From contig JAHBUQ010000002.1 in the NCBI GenBank assembly GCA_019637995.1, positions 186,001 through 250,000 on the forward strand: a DNA stretch of 64,000 nt. The letters run 5' to 3'. This document shows positions 26,281-36,033 of the stretch, one piece after another. The notes under the pieces were generated by a model. The model was not told the origin of the DNA. It worked only from the letters and a program-made list of their open reading frames with translations, and did no database searches. Each line of letters begins with the position of its first letter. Position 1 is the stretch's first letter. The position numbers were made by a program, and so were the translations under genes. Origin of the DNA: Ignavibacteriota bacterium (lineage in GTDB: Bacteria > Bacteroidota > Ignavibacteria > Kapaibacteriales > UBA2268).

Positions 26281-27258
26281 ATGCAAGATACAGAGAAAAT
26301 CCAATTATTAGCAAACTCGATAAAAAAAGTTAAATCCGAAATCGGCAAAGTGATTATCGGACAGAATGACATCATAGACCAGCTCCTTACAGCACTTTTT
26401 GCTAAAGGACACGTTCTTCTCATTGGTGTGCCCGGATTGGCAAAAACTCTTTTAATCCGCACTCTCTCCAAAGCCTTAGACCTGAAATTTTCAAGGATAC
26501 AGTTTACACCGGATCTTATGCCGGGTGACATCAGCGGTACTGAAATCATCGAGGATAATCTTTCCAGCGGGCAGAAAACTTTCAGGTTTGTTAAAGGACC
26601 AATTTTTGCAAATATTGTTCTTGCAGATGAAATCAATCGTACTCCCCCAAAAACACAAGCAGCACTTCTTGAAGCAATGGAGGAGCACGCTGTAACAGCT
26701 GCCGGAATAACATATACTTTAGATGAACCATTCTTTGTGCTTGCAACACAAAACCCTATCGAACAGGAAGGCACATATCCTCTTCCGGAAGCCCAGCTTG
26801 ACAGGTTTATGTATAATATTTGGCTCGATTACCCGAGTTTGGAAGAAGAAATCAATATAGTGAAATCTACTACTTCAATTAATAAACCAAAAGTTGAACA
26901 AGTTCTGACTGCTACTGAGATTATGGATTTCCAGGAATTAGTGAGAAAAGTACCGGTAAGCGATAACGTAATTGACTTTGCAGTTAAATTAGTCCGTAAT
27001 TCTCGTCCTGAAACAACAGACCAAAAGTTTGTGAAAGATTTTCTTAGTTATGGAGCAGGTCCTCGTGCTTCGCAGTATATTATTCTTGGTGCCAAATCAA
27101 ACGCTGCTCTGCATGGAAAATTCACACCCGATATTGATGATGTAAAAGCATCTGCTTTGCCTGTATTAAGACACAGAATAGTTCCAAATTTCAATGCTGA
27201 AGCAGATAATGTTACAGCAAATGAAATTATTCGCAGATTAGTCGAATCAGTAAAATAA
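26281..27258 (+). CDS. MoxR-family AAA+ ATPase
   Basis: A 325-residue MoxR: Walker A GVPGLAKT (49-56), Walker [24 protein letters not shown], sensor-1 [24 protein letters not shown] and a C-terminal lid with LRHRIVPNF. These ATPases act as chaperone-like activators, usually paired with a DUF58/VWA-domain gene. Here the next gene is convergent and unrelated, so the usual partner is missing locally. It has its own start signals in the 284-base gap upstream. Confidence 0.9.
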   Translation: MQDTEKIQLLANSIKKVKSEIGKVIIGQNDIIDQLLTALFAKGHVLLIGVPGLAKTLLIRTLSKALDLKFSRIQFTPDLMPGDISGTEIIEDNLSSGQKTFRFVKGPIFANIVLADEINRTPPKTQAALLEAMEEHAVTAAGITYTLDEPFFVLATQNPIEQEGTYPLPEAQLDRFMYNIWLDYPSLEEEINIVKSTTSINKPKVEQVLTATEIMDFQELVRKVPVSDNVIDFAVKLVRNSRPETTDQKFVKDFLSYGAGPRASQYIILGAKSNAALHGKFTPDIDDVKASALPVLRHRIVPNFNAEADNVTANEIIRRLVESVK

Positions 27259-27273
27259 TATCTTTATAGATTT

Positions 27274-28401
27274 CTATAATGCTAAAAATGGATACATCAG
27301 CATAAATCTTGTTCCCCGCTCACTGATTTCAATTGCAGGTGCGGGGAATTTAATATAATTCAGTGACTGGCGAATCCAGTTCCAAAGAGGTATTCCATCA
27401 GGAAGCAACTTTACCAAATCATAATCCAAACCAATTATAAATCTTGGGCTTCCTGCAACAAGATCACTGTATCTTGTTGAATAACTATAGTCGCAGTTTG
27501 AGTTGGGGTCAGTAGGATTGCATAAATTTCTAGCTGCATAACCAACAGTAATCTGAAGCCAAGGCAGCCAGTATTGCTGAAGATTTTCTGGCAACATATT
27601 ATATACATTGAATGAGAAGTACAGACTTTGACTGCTGTAATCATCAATAAAAAATTCACTGGGACTTCGCCTTTTATCACCATGCCATTCAGAAGGTATA
27701 TATTGAAACTTCGGTGTTATATTTTGAAACCAAGGTACATAATTTTGAAGCAACAAAAAGCCAAAACCGGCTGCATCACTATAAAAGTCAGAAGGACTAA
27801 ATCCCCATTGCTCAGCAAAGCCATCCATCACTTCTACATAGGTTGAGTACGCAAGCCCCATCAATGCACCGGTTAATGTTGCAGTTTCTTTACTAAATCC
27901 AGACCACATCAATAATTCAGAATATGTGTATCCTGAGAAGTATGCACCGTAGAAATGTCCAATTTTATCAGAATACAAGGCATAATCACCATCTTCCATA
28001 ATTCTGAAAGTTCCTCTTTCCGACCAAATGGTGTTTACCTGATAGATATGTTGATATACCATAAATCCTGTAAATGCACCTGCAAAAATTCCGAACCTGA
28101 GGTAATCAATATCAGTTTCCAGTAGCGGCATATTGCCATCAATTGTATATCTTTGATTATCGGCATACATAAAATCAATTGGATCAACACGAAGTGGTTT
28201 TTTATAAAGTACAGAATCATTTTGTTCTGTATTACTAATTTCCTGATTATCTATATTAAGCTCCTGAGTGAATTCAGAACTCGAATTTTGCAAGCTGTAA
28301 ACTATCTCTGAGATTTCAGATGAATTGATTTCATCTATTATAGAATAAGTATTATAATTGATTATAATAATCAATATTAATAACATTAACTGAATTTTCA
28401 T
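27274..28401 (-). CDS. DUF2279-like outer-envelope protein
   Basis: A 375-residue protein with a hydrophobic signal, a low-complexity Ser/Asn/Glu stretch (to about residue 70) and a core resembling DUF2279/YfiM: FGIFAGAFTGFMVYQ, DKIGHFYGAYFSGYT and GLAYSTYVEVMDGFAEQWGFSPSDFYSDAAG. The last third looks like beta strands ending ALEISERGTRFMLMYPFLAL-type, compatible with an outer-membrane location. The function of the family is unknown. I start at the ATG at 28401; the longer reading uses TTG. It is a lone gene, convergent with moxR and divergent from the RodZ-like gene. Confidence 0.7.
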   Translation of the reverse strand: MKIQLMLLILIIIINYNTYSIIDEINSSEISEIVYSLQNSSSEFTQELNIDNQEISNTEQNDSVLYKKPLRVDPIDFMYADNQRYTIDGNMPLLETDIDYLRFGIFAGAFTGFMVYQHIYQVNTIWSERGTFRIMEDGDYALYSDKIGHFYGAYFSGYTYSELLMWSGFSKETATLTGALMGLAYSTYVEVMDGFAEQWGFSPSDFYSDAAGFGFLLLQNYVPWFQNITPKFQYIPSEWHGDKRRSPSEFFIDDYSSQSLYFSFNVYNMLPENLQQYWLPWLQITVGYAARNLCNPTDPNSNCDYSYSTRYSDLVAGSPRFIIGLDYDLVKLLPDGIPLWNWIRQSLNYIKFPAPAIEISERGTRFMLMYPFLAL

Positions 28402-28569
28402 TTTTTGGTACAATAATTGATAATTTAATTTAGCTTTAAATTTGTTTACAAATATAATAAAAATTTATGGTGTATAATTATTAAAAGAGTTAATAATTCA
28501 AATATTTTTATTAATTTGGTAAACTTGCTTGATGCAAAACAAAAAAAATAATTTTCAAATTGCTGAAAA

Positions 28570-29550
28570 ATGAATGATATAGGCGAAAAAATCAAGAGTG
28601 CACGCATTAATGCTAAGTTGTCGGTTAAAGAATTAAGCGACAAAACGAAAGTGCGTCAATATGTAATTGAATCCATCGAAAGTGGTGACCATTCCGTTAT
28701 GCCTGATGTTTATATCAAATCATTTATAAAAACGCTTTGTAATTATTTAAAAGTTGAATATGATAATGTCATGGTTACACCCAAATCAAGCAAACCAAAA
28801 AAGAAAAAATTTGACGATGAAAAAATTGAATCTGAAATTCCAAAACCGAAGGCAGTTATTCCTATAGTTGATGATAAGCTGAATTTGAAAACAAATATTA
28901 CGCAGACTTTTTCAACCAACTTCAATGATTTATTCAAAAAGAAAAACCTGAATAAAGAGCGAAGATACATGATCTTAAACAGCATGATTTATGTTGTACT
29001 TTTCTTAGCAATTGTAACAGCAATTTATTTCGGTTTCAGTTCAATCAATAAATCATCTTCAAGAATTGAGAACTCTGATGTTCTGGGTGGAACAGACACT
29101 GTATCAATAGAAAGTGAATCTAACAGTCTGTTTTCATTTTTCGAAAAACCTGATTCATTGAAATTAACCGCCAAAGCTCACGATACAATCTGGATAAGAG
29201 TTCTTTCAGATGGCAAATCAATCAATGAATCACTGCTTAAACCGGGTATGGAAGAATCATGGTCAGCCCTTGAATTTTTCATAGTTGATTTAGGAAATGT
29301 AGGCGGTGCTACAATATTTAGAAATGATGAAAAGCTGCCACTTTTTGGAAGGTCAGGAACAGTAGTGAAAAATATAAAAATCACAGCAACTGAGGTCTTG
29401 AATATTTATGCACCAAAAAATGATAGTGCCAGAGCAGCAAGAAGGAAAATCGAAAATGACCAAAAATCTGAACCCAGGATGATTGAGCAATCTACCATTC
29501 AAACAACACCACAATTTCCGCTCCCCAAAAGAGATACCTTGAAATTTTAA
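28570..29550 (+). CDS. rodZ: RodZ-like membrane protein with HTH and DUF4115 domains
   Basis: A 326-residue protein in RodZ order: an HTH of the Xre/Cro type (about 3-66; KIKSARINAKLSVKELSDKTKV) that in RodZ binds MreB, a basic linker (KPKKKKFDDEK), one transmembrane helix (about 136-156) and a periplasmic DUF4115 beta domain (about 195-280; LTAKAHDTIWIRVLSDG). RodZ links the MreB cytoskeleton to the wall-synthesis machinery. mreB is not in the window. The Ser/Asp-rich region after the helix is typical. Its stop overlaps kdsD by four bases, tail to tail. Confidence 0.83.
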   Translation: MNDIGEKIKSARINAKLSVKELSDKTKVRQYVIESIESGDHSVMPDVYIKSFIKTLCNYLKVEYDNVMVTPKSSKPKKKKFDDEKIESEIPKPKAVIPIVDDKLNLKTNITQTFSTNFNDLFKKKNLNKERRYMILNSMIYVVLFLAIVTAIYFGFSSINKSSSRIENSDVLGGTDTVSIESESNSLFSFFEKPDSLKLTAKAHDTIWIRVLSDGKSINESLLKPGMEESWSALEFFIVDLGNVGGATIFRNDEKLPLFGRSGTVVKNIKITATEVLNIYAPKNDSARAARRKIENDQKSEPRMIEQSTIQTTPQFPLPKRDTLKF

Positions 29551-30518
29551 GAACCTGACTGCACAATATCGTGTAATCGAATTACACCAATCAAAATATT
29601 ATCTTCATTTACCACAGGCAAAACACTTATTTCACTTTCGCGATTCTCCATAATTGCAAGCGCCTCATGTAGATATGCATCCGAATTAATAGTAACAGGA
29701 GATTTTGTCATAACATCATTTACCATAATGCCTCTCATATCTTCCGAATTTTGTAAAATACGCCTGACATCTCCATCAGTAATAATTCCGAGCAATAACA
29801 AATTATCGTTTGTTACACAAACGCAACCTAAATCTTTTCTTGAAATTTCAATAACAGCATCTCTGAAAGATGCTCCCTGAGAACATACAGGTAATGCTTT
29901 ATCTATGTGCATTATATCGCATACTTTAACGCTAACATTTCTGCCTATTTGTCCCAAAGGATGCAATCTTGAAAAGTCGTTAAGACTAACTCCATTAATT
30001 TTCATTACAGCAACAGCTAAGGCATCACCAATAGCTAAAGCAAGAGTCGTACTAGCAGTAGGTGCAAGATTAAAAGGGCATGCCTCCTTTTCCACCGAAC
30101 CGTCAAGAGCAATATCAGAATACCTTGCCAATGCTGAATTTAAGTTTCCGGTTATAGAAATAATACGAGAATTTCTCATTTTCAAATATGGCAACAATTT
30201 AACGAGCTCATCGGTTGTTCCGCTTTTGGAAATGAGAATAGAAACATCTCTATCCTGAACGACTCCAATATCACCGTGAAGAGCTTCTACCGGGTGCAAA
30301 AATATAGCAGAAATACCAATACTTGAAAAAGTAGCTGCAATCTTTCGTGCAATCAAACCGGATTTTCCAACGCCACTTATTACAATTTTATTTGCATTTG
30401 CAAGCATTACTGCAGCATTAGCAAAACCGTCATCAAGTCTGTTTGAAGCATTTTGAATTGCTACAATCTCATCTTGAAGGGCATTTCTTCCGTAATCTAT
30501 AATTTCAGAAATATTCAT
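29547..30518 (-). CDS. kdsD: D-arabinose-5-phosphate isomerase (KpsF/GutQ family)
   Basis: Interconverts ribulose-5-phosphate and arabinose-5-phosphate, the precursor of KDO in lipopolysaccharide. The 323-residue protein has a SIS domain (about 40-175; VVISGVGKSGLIARKIAATFSSIG, HPVEALHGDIG, ISKSGTTDELV) and two CBS domains (about 205-320), the standard arrangement. It supports a Gram-negative outer membrane with KDO-containing LPS. Neighbouring kdsA/B/C genes are absent. The HIT gene lies 24 bases upstream on the same strand, so the two may be co-transcribed. Confidence 0.92.
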   Translation of the reverse strand: MNISEIIDYGRNALQDEIVAIQNASNRLDDGFANAAVMLANANKIVISGVGKSGLIARKIAATFSSIGISAIFLHPVEALHGDIGVVQDRDVSILISKSGTTDELVKLLPYLKMRNSRIISITGNLNSALARYSDIALDGSVEKEACPFNLAPTASTTLALAIGDALAVAVMKINGVSLNDFSRLHPLGQIGRNVSVKVCDIMHIDKALPVCSQGASFRDAVIEISRKDLGCVCVTNDNLLLLGIITDGDVRRILQNSEDMRGIMVNDVMTKSPVTINSDAYLHEALAIMENRESEISVLPVVNEDNILIGVIRLHDIVQSGS

Positions 30519-30542
30519 TTTTATTAAAATTCATTATTTCAA

Positions 30543-30887
30543 TTAATCAGGAGACCAACCAAGTTGTTTGCCGCCAATCAAATGAAAGTGTATATGATAA
30601 ACTGACTGTCCGCCTTCCTGATTGCAGTTCACAACAATTCTGTAGCCACGGTCGGCAATACCTTTTTCTTTAGCAATTTTTGAAGCTGTAAGAATAACTT
30701 TACCAAGCAATGCAGCATCGGTTTCATCAGCATCATTTAAAGTTATGATATGCTTTTTTGGTACTACAAGCACATGAACAGGTGCTTTAGGGGATATGTC
30801 ATTGAAGGCGATAACATCATCATCTTCATAAACTATTTCAGCCGGAATTTCACGATTTATTATTTTTGTAAATATTGAATCAGCCAT
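30543..30887 (-). CDS. hinT: HIT-family purine nucleoside phosphoramidase
   Basis: A 114-residue HINT-type protein: SIFTKIINREIPAEIVYEDD at the start, PVHVLVVPKKHI in the middle and the histidine triad HIHFHLIGG near the end, with QSVYHIHFH typical of the HinT branch. It hydrolyses adenosine 5'-phosphoramidates and similar nucleotide conjugates in the cytosol. Length is normal. It lies just downstream of the terminator of the giant secreted protein and upstream of kdsD. Confidence 0.92.
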   Translation of the reverse strand: MADSIFTKIINREIPAEIVYEDDDVIAFNDISPKAPVHVLVVPKKHIITLNDADETDAALLGKVILTASKIAKEKGIADRGYRIVVNCNQEGGQSVYHIHFHLIGGKQLGWSPD

Positions 30888-30910
30888 TTAATTATCCAAT
30901 CATTTTGTAT

Positions 30911-30955
30911 AAAAACAAACAAGCCCTCTTCTTAGACGGAAAAGGGCTTGTTTTA
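30911..30955 (-). terminator. Terminator of giant secreted protein A
   Basis: ACAAGCCCT (30919-30927) pairs with AGGGCTTGT (30943-30951), nine perfect pairs. On the minus strand it is followed by TTTGTTTTTAT, so it ends the 1666-residue gene. Confidence 0.8.
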
Positions 30956-30973
30956 TGTTTTGATAATTTAGAA

Positions 30974-33900
30974 TTATCTTACGATAGACATCTTGCCGGA
31001 AAGAATTTCTTTTTCTGCAGAAAGTCTGTAAATGTAAGTTCCTGTAGGAAGCTGATTACCCATAGCATCCTGACCATCGAATGAATATGAATAATTCTTA
31101 GCACCCAAGAAACCATTTTCGAGTATTCTTACAACGTTACCGAACATATCAATCACTTCTAATTTTACATTCTGACCTTCCGGTAAGTTGAAATTAATCA
31201 TTGTAAGATTAGTAAACGGATTAGGTGAATTAGGCTCTAAAGTCATTTCACCAATTCTGTCGAAAGTTAAAGTAACTATGTTAGATGTGAAACACTCCTG
31301 ACTGCCATCTCTGTCCATTTGACGGAGGCGGTATTCATAAGTTGTTTTCGGGGTAACATCTTTATCGAGGAAGTTATAACGGCTAATAGTTGTAGCATTG
31401 CCAACACCTGAAACAAATCCAATTTGCTTGAATTCTTCATTTTTGCCTGCAATCCTTCTTTCAACAAAGAAGCCGTAGTTATTAATCTCAGATGCGGTTT
31501 CCCAGTATAAATCAATACCGGATGTGCGAACACCACCAGTAAAGACATATAATTCAACAGGTATTATATCTGAAGGGTCACACCACTGGAATTCGTCAGC
31601 ACTTTCGCCGAATGACTTATAGCCAAAAATCGGTCTTACGTGAGGAATCCAGGTACCACGTGTCAAAGTAAATGTAGTATTGTCAAATCCACGGAAACCA
31701 TGATGAGTCATGTGCGCAAATGCAGGATTACCCATCGCAGGAGTGAATGGAATCCAGTTGCCGATATTAATTACATTTTGGAATGCAAACACATTATCAT
31801 TAACTAAATTGCCATCAACCATAGTTCTGAAGTTTTTATCAAGATTAAGAGCAATACCTTGTTCACCCCACCAGTTAGGAGCTACAGGATCTTGGTAAAC
31901 ATTCGTAGTACGCATAGCTGATCTTGCTTTTGACACGCCAACTTCATATCCTGATTCACCATCCTGAGCTACTGATATCCAGTAAACGCCTCTTGCAAGT
32001 ATTAATGGTTCATTGAAAGGATAATCTACATATTGGTCGTAAATATTTGCAAAGTTTGGACCACCACGACGTGTTGTAAGTGATTCAATTATGCGGTTTT
32101 GACTTGGTAATAATTCATTTCCTTCGTGAACTTTGATAGTAACCTGATTAGCTGCTTTGTTCAAACCAGCCCAGTAAATTCTGAAACCTTTCAAAGTATC
32201 TGAATTAAGGAGCTTAAATCTAACAGCAATAGAACCTGAACCCGAACCACCAACCGCACCAACTGCATCACTTATAAAGTCAAAATTAGAAATGGTTGTA
32301 GAATTTAAATTGCCACTACCTGCTCTCGGTGAGTCTCTCGGAATTGGAGGTAAACCGGGGATTGGATTAGGTACAGTAATGACCGGAACAAGGAAATTAA
32401 GACCTTTACCGGCGGGCGTGATAAAATCATCAACATCATTAGTTACTTTTTCTACCGGTGGGTCATAAGCAAACTGATCACTAAATCTTAAAGTGAAATC
32501 AGACCATGTAGTGTCATTCTTAGGAATCAAATCAGGCTCTGAACCAATAAGGTTTGCTACAAGTCTGTAATGAGCGATTGTATCTGTCTGGCTCTTACGA
32601 GCATTCCAAGCAGGCATAGTAAGATCTAAAGTTCCGCTTGGAGTAAGATTTGATACAGTCTGAGTACGACAATATATAGGAGCATCATCAAGGAAGTTAC
32701 CATTTTCATCAACTCTGAATATCTTCAGTTTAACTGCAAAATTGGCTGCATTAAGATCTGTATTGTTAGAAATTGTAACTGTAAGCGGCATAAATGTTGT
32801 CTGTGAAGCCGGAGCTAAAGTATAGGGCCAGTTCACTTTAACTGATGTAATTTCGAGGTCAGTAATTTCAGAACGGTAAAGAAGTCTTACATTATCAACA
32901 AAGAAATCATCGGCATCATCTCTGATACAAGTAGCGCATTTTCTACTGTCAATTGCATAAACTTTTACTCTGAATCTAAAATGTTTAGCACCATTATTTC
33001 TCCAGACAATGAAAGTATCAGGAATAGGAATAGCAAATTTCTTGTATTCAACATCAATACCATCATCATACAAATTAGCTCTTAAAGAGTTAATCTGACC
33101 GCTAGAAACCGTACCCGGAAGTGCTAAAGCAGAGTCTTTATCATTTTTTTCGAGGAATCCAATTAAATAACCGCCTGCACCATAAAGCGTCAAAGCAGCC
33201 ATATTTGTAATAGCACCTGCTGTAACTCCACGCCTTTGTGGATGATGTCTCCAGTTTGCAAGAGGAATATTAGTAATTCCATTGATTTCATCATCAGAAG
33301 GACGTGCAAACTCGACGACTAATTCGTCTGGAGTTTGGCTCACACTATTACCAAAGATATAAGGATTAAGAACATTGCCTTGCTGAACAACTCTTGGTTC
33401 GGGTCCAACGAGCAATCTGTCATTGTAACCTCTTACCCAATTATCTCTGTGAGCTGTTCTCTGAATAGATAATGTAAGTACAGCACCCTGTTTGCCGCGA
33501 AGGTCAATAGGGAATGAACGAATTTCATCTCCACCTCTTCTTGGCGATCTGTTATCCTGATATCTCAGAAGTGGTTCAGTACCATCAAGTTGAAGACGAT
33601 TCATTCTAATTGTTGGTGATTCCAAAGCTACTGGATTCTGAATAACACCTAAATCATAATTCTTAGCTACAGCAGGTCCTCTTGGAGGAGTAGGATATTT
33701 AGAAACCTGATCTCCGGCAACTACTTCAGCGTTGATATTCACCCATTTCCAAACTGAAGGCATATATTTGCCAGTTTCCATATCAATGAACCATTCCGAC
33801 GCATCATCATCAAATACTCTGAAACGAGCATCAGGATTTTGGTCATAAAATCTTCTCATAACGAACATAGTTGTTTTGACAGTATCATCAAATGGCCAGT

Positions 33901-35974
33901 GGTCTTCATAAGAAGCATTGTTTGCAGGATAAACAGGCTCAGCAATTGCCATAGCTCTCATCTTGCCAATATGTTCATCAACAAACTGGTTTGGTTCGAA
34001 TGGTGGGAATTGCACTTGTGCTCCATAATAAGCAGGAACACCTTGGAAACCTAAGTTGCGGAAATCATTATCAGTAAGAATCTGTGTACCTCTTACAAGT
34101 CTTACTCTAATAGTCTGGTCACCATTACAATCAGCTGACTGAGCTTCAGGCAGACTTAAGCAATTAGCATTCACAGGAACAACACGATTATAAATCGCTC
34201 TGTTTGTTACTGTGTTTCTCACTAAAAATCTTACTCTGAATGAATGATCCTGAGGCATAAAATTAACACCATCAGGTCCTTGAATTTCATTTGATAAATT
34301 TTGAACAATAGCAAATGGTTGAATTTGACCAAGTCTGTCATGGCCAGCGAGAAGCTCATAGTCATCCATTTCAGCCACAGGTACATCTAACACGTAAGCA
34401 GATGGCTGCGGATAACTTGGAACTCTGCTTCTTACACGGTAATTCAAAGATTGTACACGAAGAGTATTCTTCCATTGTTTGAATTTAACGGCTGACATAG
34501 TAGTAGGATACATAACTTCAGGATTCAAAGTATCCGAGCGGTATCTGTCCCAGTAAGTAGTAGCCTGAATATATTCACCAGCCCATGGGTCATTATTTGT
34601 AATTCCACCTTTGCCAAAATTCACGTGACGAGCAAAACCTCTCACACCGGCAGTAGTGTTATAACGGAATAATTCACGAGCTGCACCTTTAACATAAATA
34701 GCAGTTGATGGATCAAGATATTCAACGCTGTCAGTTATCCTAGTATAATGAATTGTTATACTTGAGTCAACAGCAGAAAGAACAACGTGAGCATCCGCAG
34801 TTGCATAAGTTGGGTCACCCGGTCTTGCATCAGCAGGAACAGTCGCCATAATAGGTGCACCTGCATTTAAAGCTGCTACAAGATTACCTTTTGGTTGAAT
34901 ATTATATATAGCAACTATTAATGAGTCGCGTGATGCAGTTCTCTTATACCATACTTTACCGTGTTCCTGACGATTTTTAGTAGTAGGGTTATATTGGGAA
35001 AGCATCATATCGCCCCAAAATGGAGCAATCATTGCTGTTTTGCTATTTTGGTCAATACCTGTTATCATATCACCACCACGAGCACGTATACCATTAGTAG
35101 GGACTGTACGGTCAAAACCTATTGAAACAGGACTTGCACCTAAAACTGAAAACTGATATCCAAAATTATCAGGAATTGGGTCAGTCAAACCATTTTTGAA
35201 AAGCACGTTACCATTTTCATCGCGAACAACAATTCTTTGTTGAGTATTTGGATTAATTGAGTCTTGAGTATTAAGCCAGTTACGTAACCATAGAGTATCT
35301 CTTCCACGGAAACCACCTGCAAACCAATCCATTGACATTGGATCATAAGCACTTTCAGCACCGGTTGGAATTACTCTTTGTCCATTAGCATCATAAAAAT
35401 ATCTTCTGTTAGTCAATGCTATAAGACCGTTGGTTGAAACATAGAACGAGTCATACCTGATACCATTGAAATAAAATCCTCCCTGAATACCCAGGGGAAT
35501 AGGACCGGCAATAGCCTCGTCAGTTGAGTCAATAGGATTGTCCCAAAATGAACCTTCTGAATCGCCATCAGCGGGCTGACGGAAGAACGCCCATCCTTCC
35601 TGACGGTTATTTTCCCAATAAGTTTTAGTTAAAACTCTAGGTCCTGCAACGATTTTTCTCCACAATTCAGGTTGATATCCGGTATCAATCTTTGATGGAG
35701 AAGGTCTCATATCAGGAAAAAGAATTGGGTCTAACGTTTCCCTGTCATCAATCCAATAATAGCCTGTTGATACTGCCGCATTTTGCGGAGAAGCCCAAGC
35801 TGAAGTTGGAGTGAAGTTTCTCGGGAAGCTTGTAGAACCGGAATTGAATATTGCCGGCTCTGACAACTGACTTTTTCTTAATAGCTCGTCCTCGGTTGGT
35901 TCTTTGTCTTTACCAAATGAGGTGCTGACAACCAAGCCGAAACTCAAAGCTATAAGCAGTAAGAGATTCTTCAT
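30974..35974 (-). CDS. Giant T9SS-exported protein A
   Basis: A 1666-residue secreted protein. It has a signal peptide (LLLLIALSFGLVVSTSFG), a TSFPRNFTPTSAW segment that recurs in the paralog, and a large N-terminal region with FYVSTNGLIALTNRRYF and MDWFAGGFRGRDTLW. A middle region of beta-sandwich type follows, with DFFVDNVRLLYR segments recalling carbohydrate-binding-like folds. Near the end is a fibronectin-like IDLYWETASEINNYGFFVER domain, and the last 80 residues or so form a T9SS type A sorting domain (PNSPNPFTN, DMFGNVVR, LPTGTYIYRL, GKMSIVR). No enzyme motif is recognised. The closest relative in the window is protein B at 38101-42990. A surface or secreted structural role is inferred. 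Confidence 0.85.
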   Translation of the reverse strand: MKNLLLLIALSFGLVVSTSFGKDKEPTEDELLRKSQLSEPAIFNSGSTSFPRNFTPTSAWASPQNAAVSTGYYWIDDRETLDPILFPDMRPSPSKIDTGYQPELWRKIVAGPRVLTKTYWENNRQEGWAFFRQPADGDSEGSFWDNPIDSTDEAIAGPIPLGIQGGFYFNGIRYDSFYVSTNGLIALTNRRYFYDANGQRVIPTGAESAYDPMSMDWFAGGFRGRDTLWLRNWLNTQDSINPNTQQRIVVRDENGNVLFKNGLTDPIPDNFGYQFSVLGASPVSIGFDRTVPTNGIRARGGDMITGIDQNSKTAMIAPFWGDMMLSQYNPTTKNRQEHGKVWYKRTASRDSLIVAIYNIQPKGNLVAALNAGAPIMATVPADARPGDPTYATADAHVVLSAVDSSITIHYTRITDSVEYLDPSTAIYVKGAARELFRYNTTAGVRGFARHVNFGKGGITNNDPWAGEYIQATTYWDRYRSDTLNPEVMYPTTMSAVKFKQWKNTLRVQSLNYRVRSRVPSYPQPSAYVLDVPVAEMDDYELLAGHDRLGQIQPFAIVQNLSNEIQGPDGVNFMPQDHSFRVRFLVRNTVTNRAIYNRVVPVNANCLSLPEAQSADCNGDQTIRVRLVRGTQILTDNDFRNLGFQGVPAYYGAQVQFPPFEPNQFVDEHIGKMRAMAIAEPVYPANNASYEDHWPFDDTVKTTMFVMRRFYDQNPDARFRVFDDDASEWFIDMETGKYMPSVWKWVNINAEVVAGDQVSKYPTPPRGPAVAKNYDLGVIQNPVALESPTIRMNRLQLDGTEPLLRYQDNRSPRRGGDEIRSFPIDLRGKQGAVLTLSIQRTAHRDNWVRGYNDRLLVGPEPRVVQQGNVLNPYIFGNSVSQTPDELVVEFARPSDDEINGITNIPLANWRHHPQRRGVTAGAITNMAALTLYGAGGYLIGFLEKNDKDSALALPGTVSSGQINSLRANLYDDGIDVEYKKFAIPIPDTFIVWRNNGAKHFRFRVKVYAIDSRKCATCIRDDADDFFVDNVRLLYRSEITDLEITSVKVNWPYTLAPASQTTFMPLTVTISNNTDLNAANFAVKLKIFRVDENGNFLDDAPIYCRTQTVSNLTPSGTLDLTMPAWNARKSQTDTIAHYRLVANLIGSEPDLIPKNDTTWSDFTLRFSDQFAYDPPVEKVTNDVDDFITPAGKGLNFLVPVITVPNPIPGLPPIPRDSPRAGSGNLNSTTISNFDFISDAVGAVGGSGSGSIAVRFKLLNSDTLKGFRIYWAGLNKAANQVTIKVHEGNELLPSQNRIIESLTTRRGGPNFANIYDQYVDYPFNEPLILARGVYWISVAQDGESGYEVGVSKARSAMRTTNVYQDPVAPNWWGEQGIALNLDKNFRTMVDGNLVNDNVFAFQNVINIGNWIPFTPAMGNPAFAHMTHHGFRGFDNTTFTLTRGTWIPHVRPIFGYKSFGESADEFQWCDPSDIIPVELYVFTGGVRTSGIDLYWETASEINNYGFFVERRIAGKNEEFKQIGFVSGVGNATTISRYNFLDKDVTPKTTYEYRLRQMDRDGSQECFTSNIVTLTFDRIGEMTLEPNSPNPFTNLTMINFNLPEGQNVKLEVIDMFGNVVRILENGFLGAKNYSYSFDGQDAMGNQLPTGTYIYRLSAEKEILSGKMSIVR

Positions 35975-36033
35975 TTAAAAAACCCCAATAAATTTGTAAA
36001 ACATATATTACTTTTAATCATTTTATTCTAATT

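Noticed and set aside
26281..27258. A MoxR-DUF58-VWA aerotolerance-type operon
   Set aside because: Only the MoxR gene is present; the next gene is convergent and unrelated.
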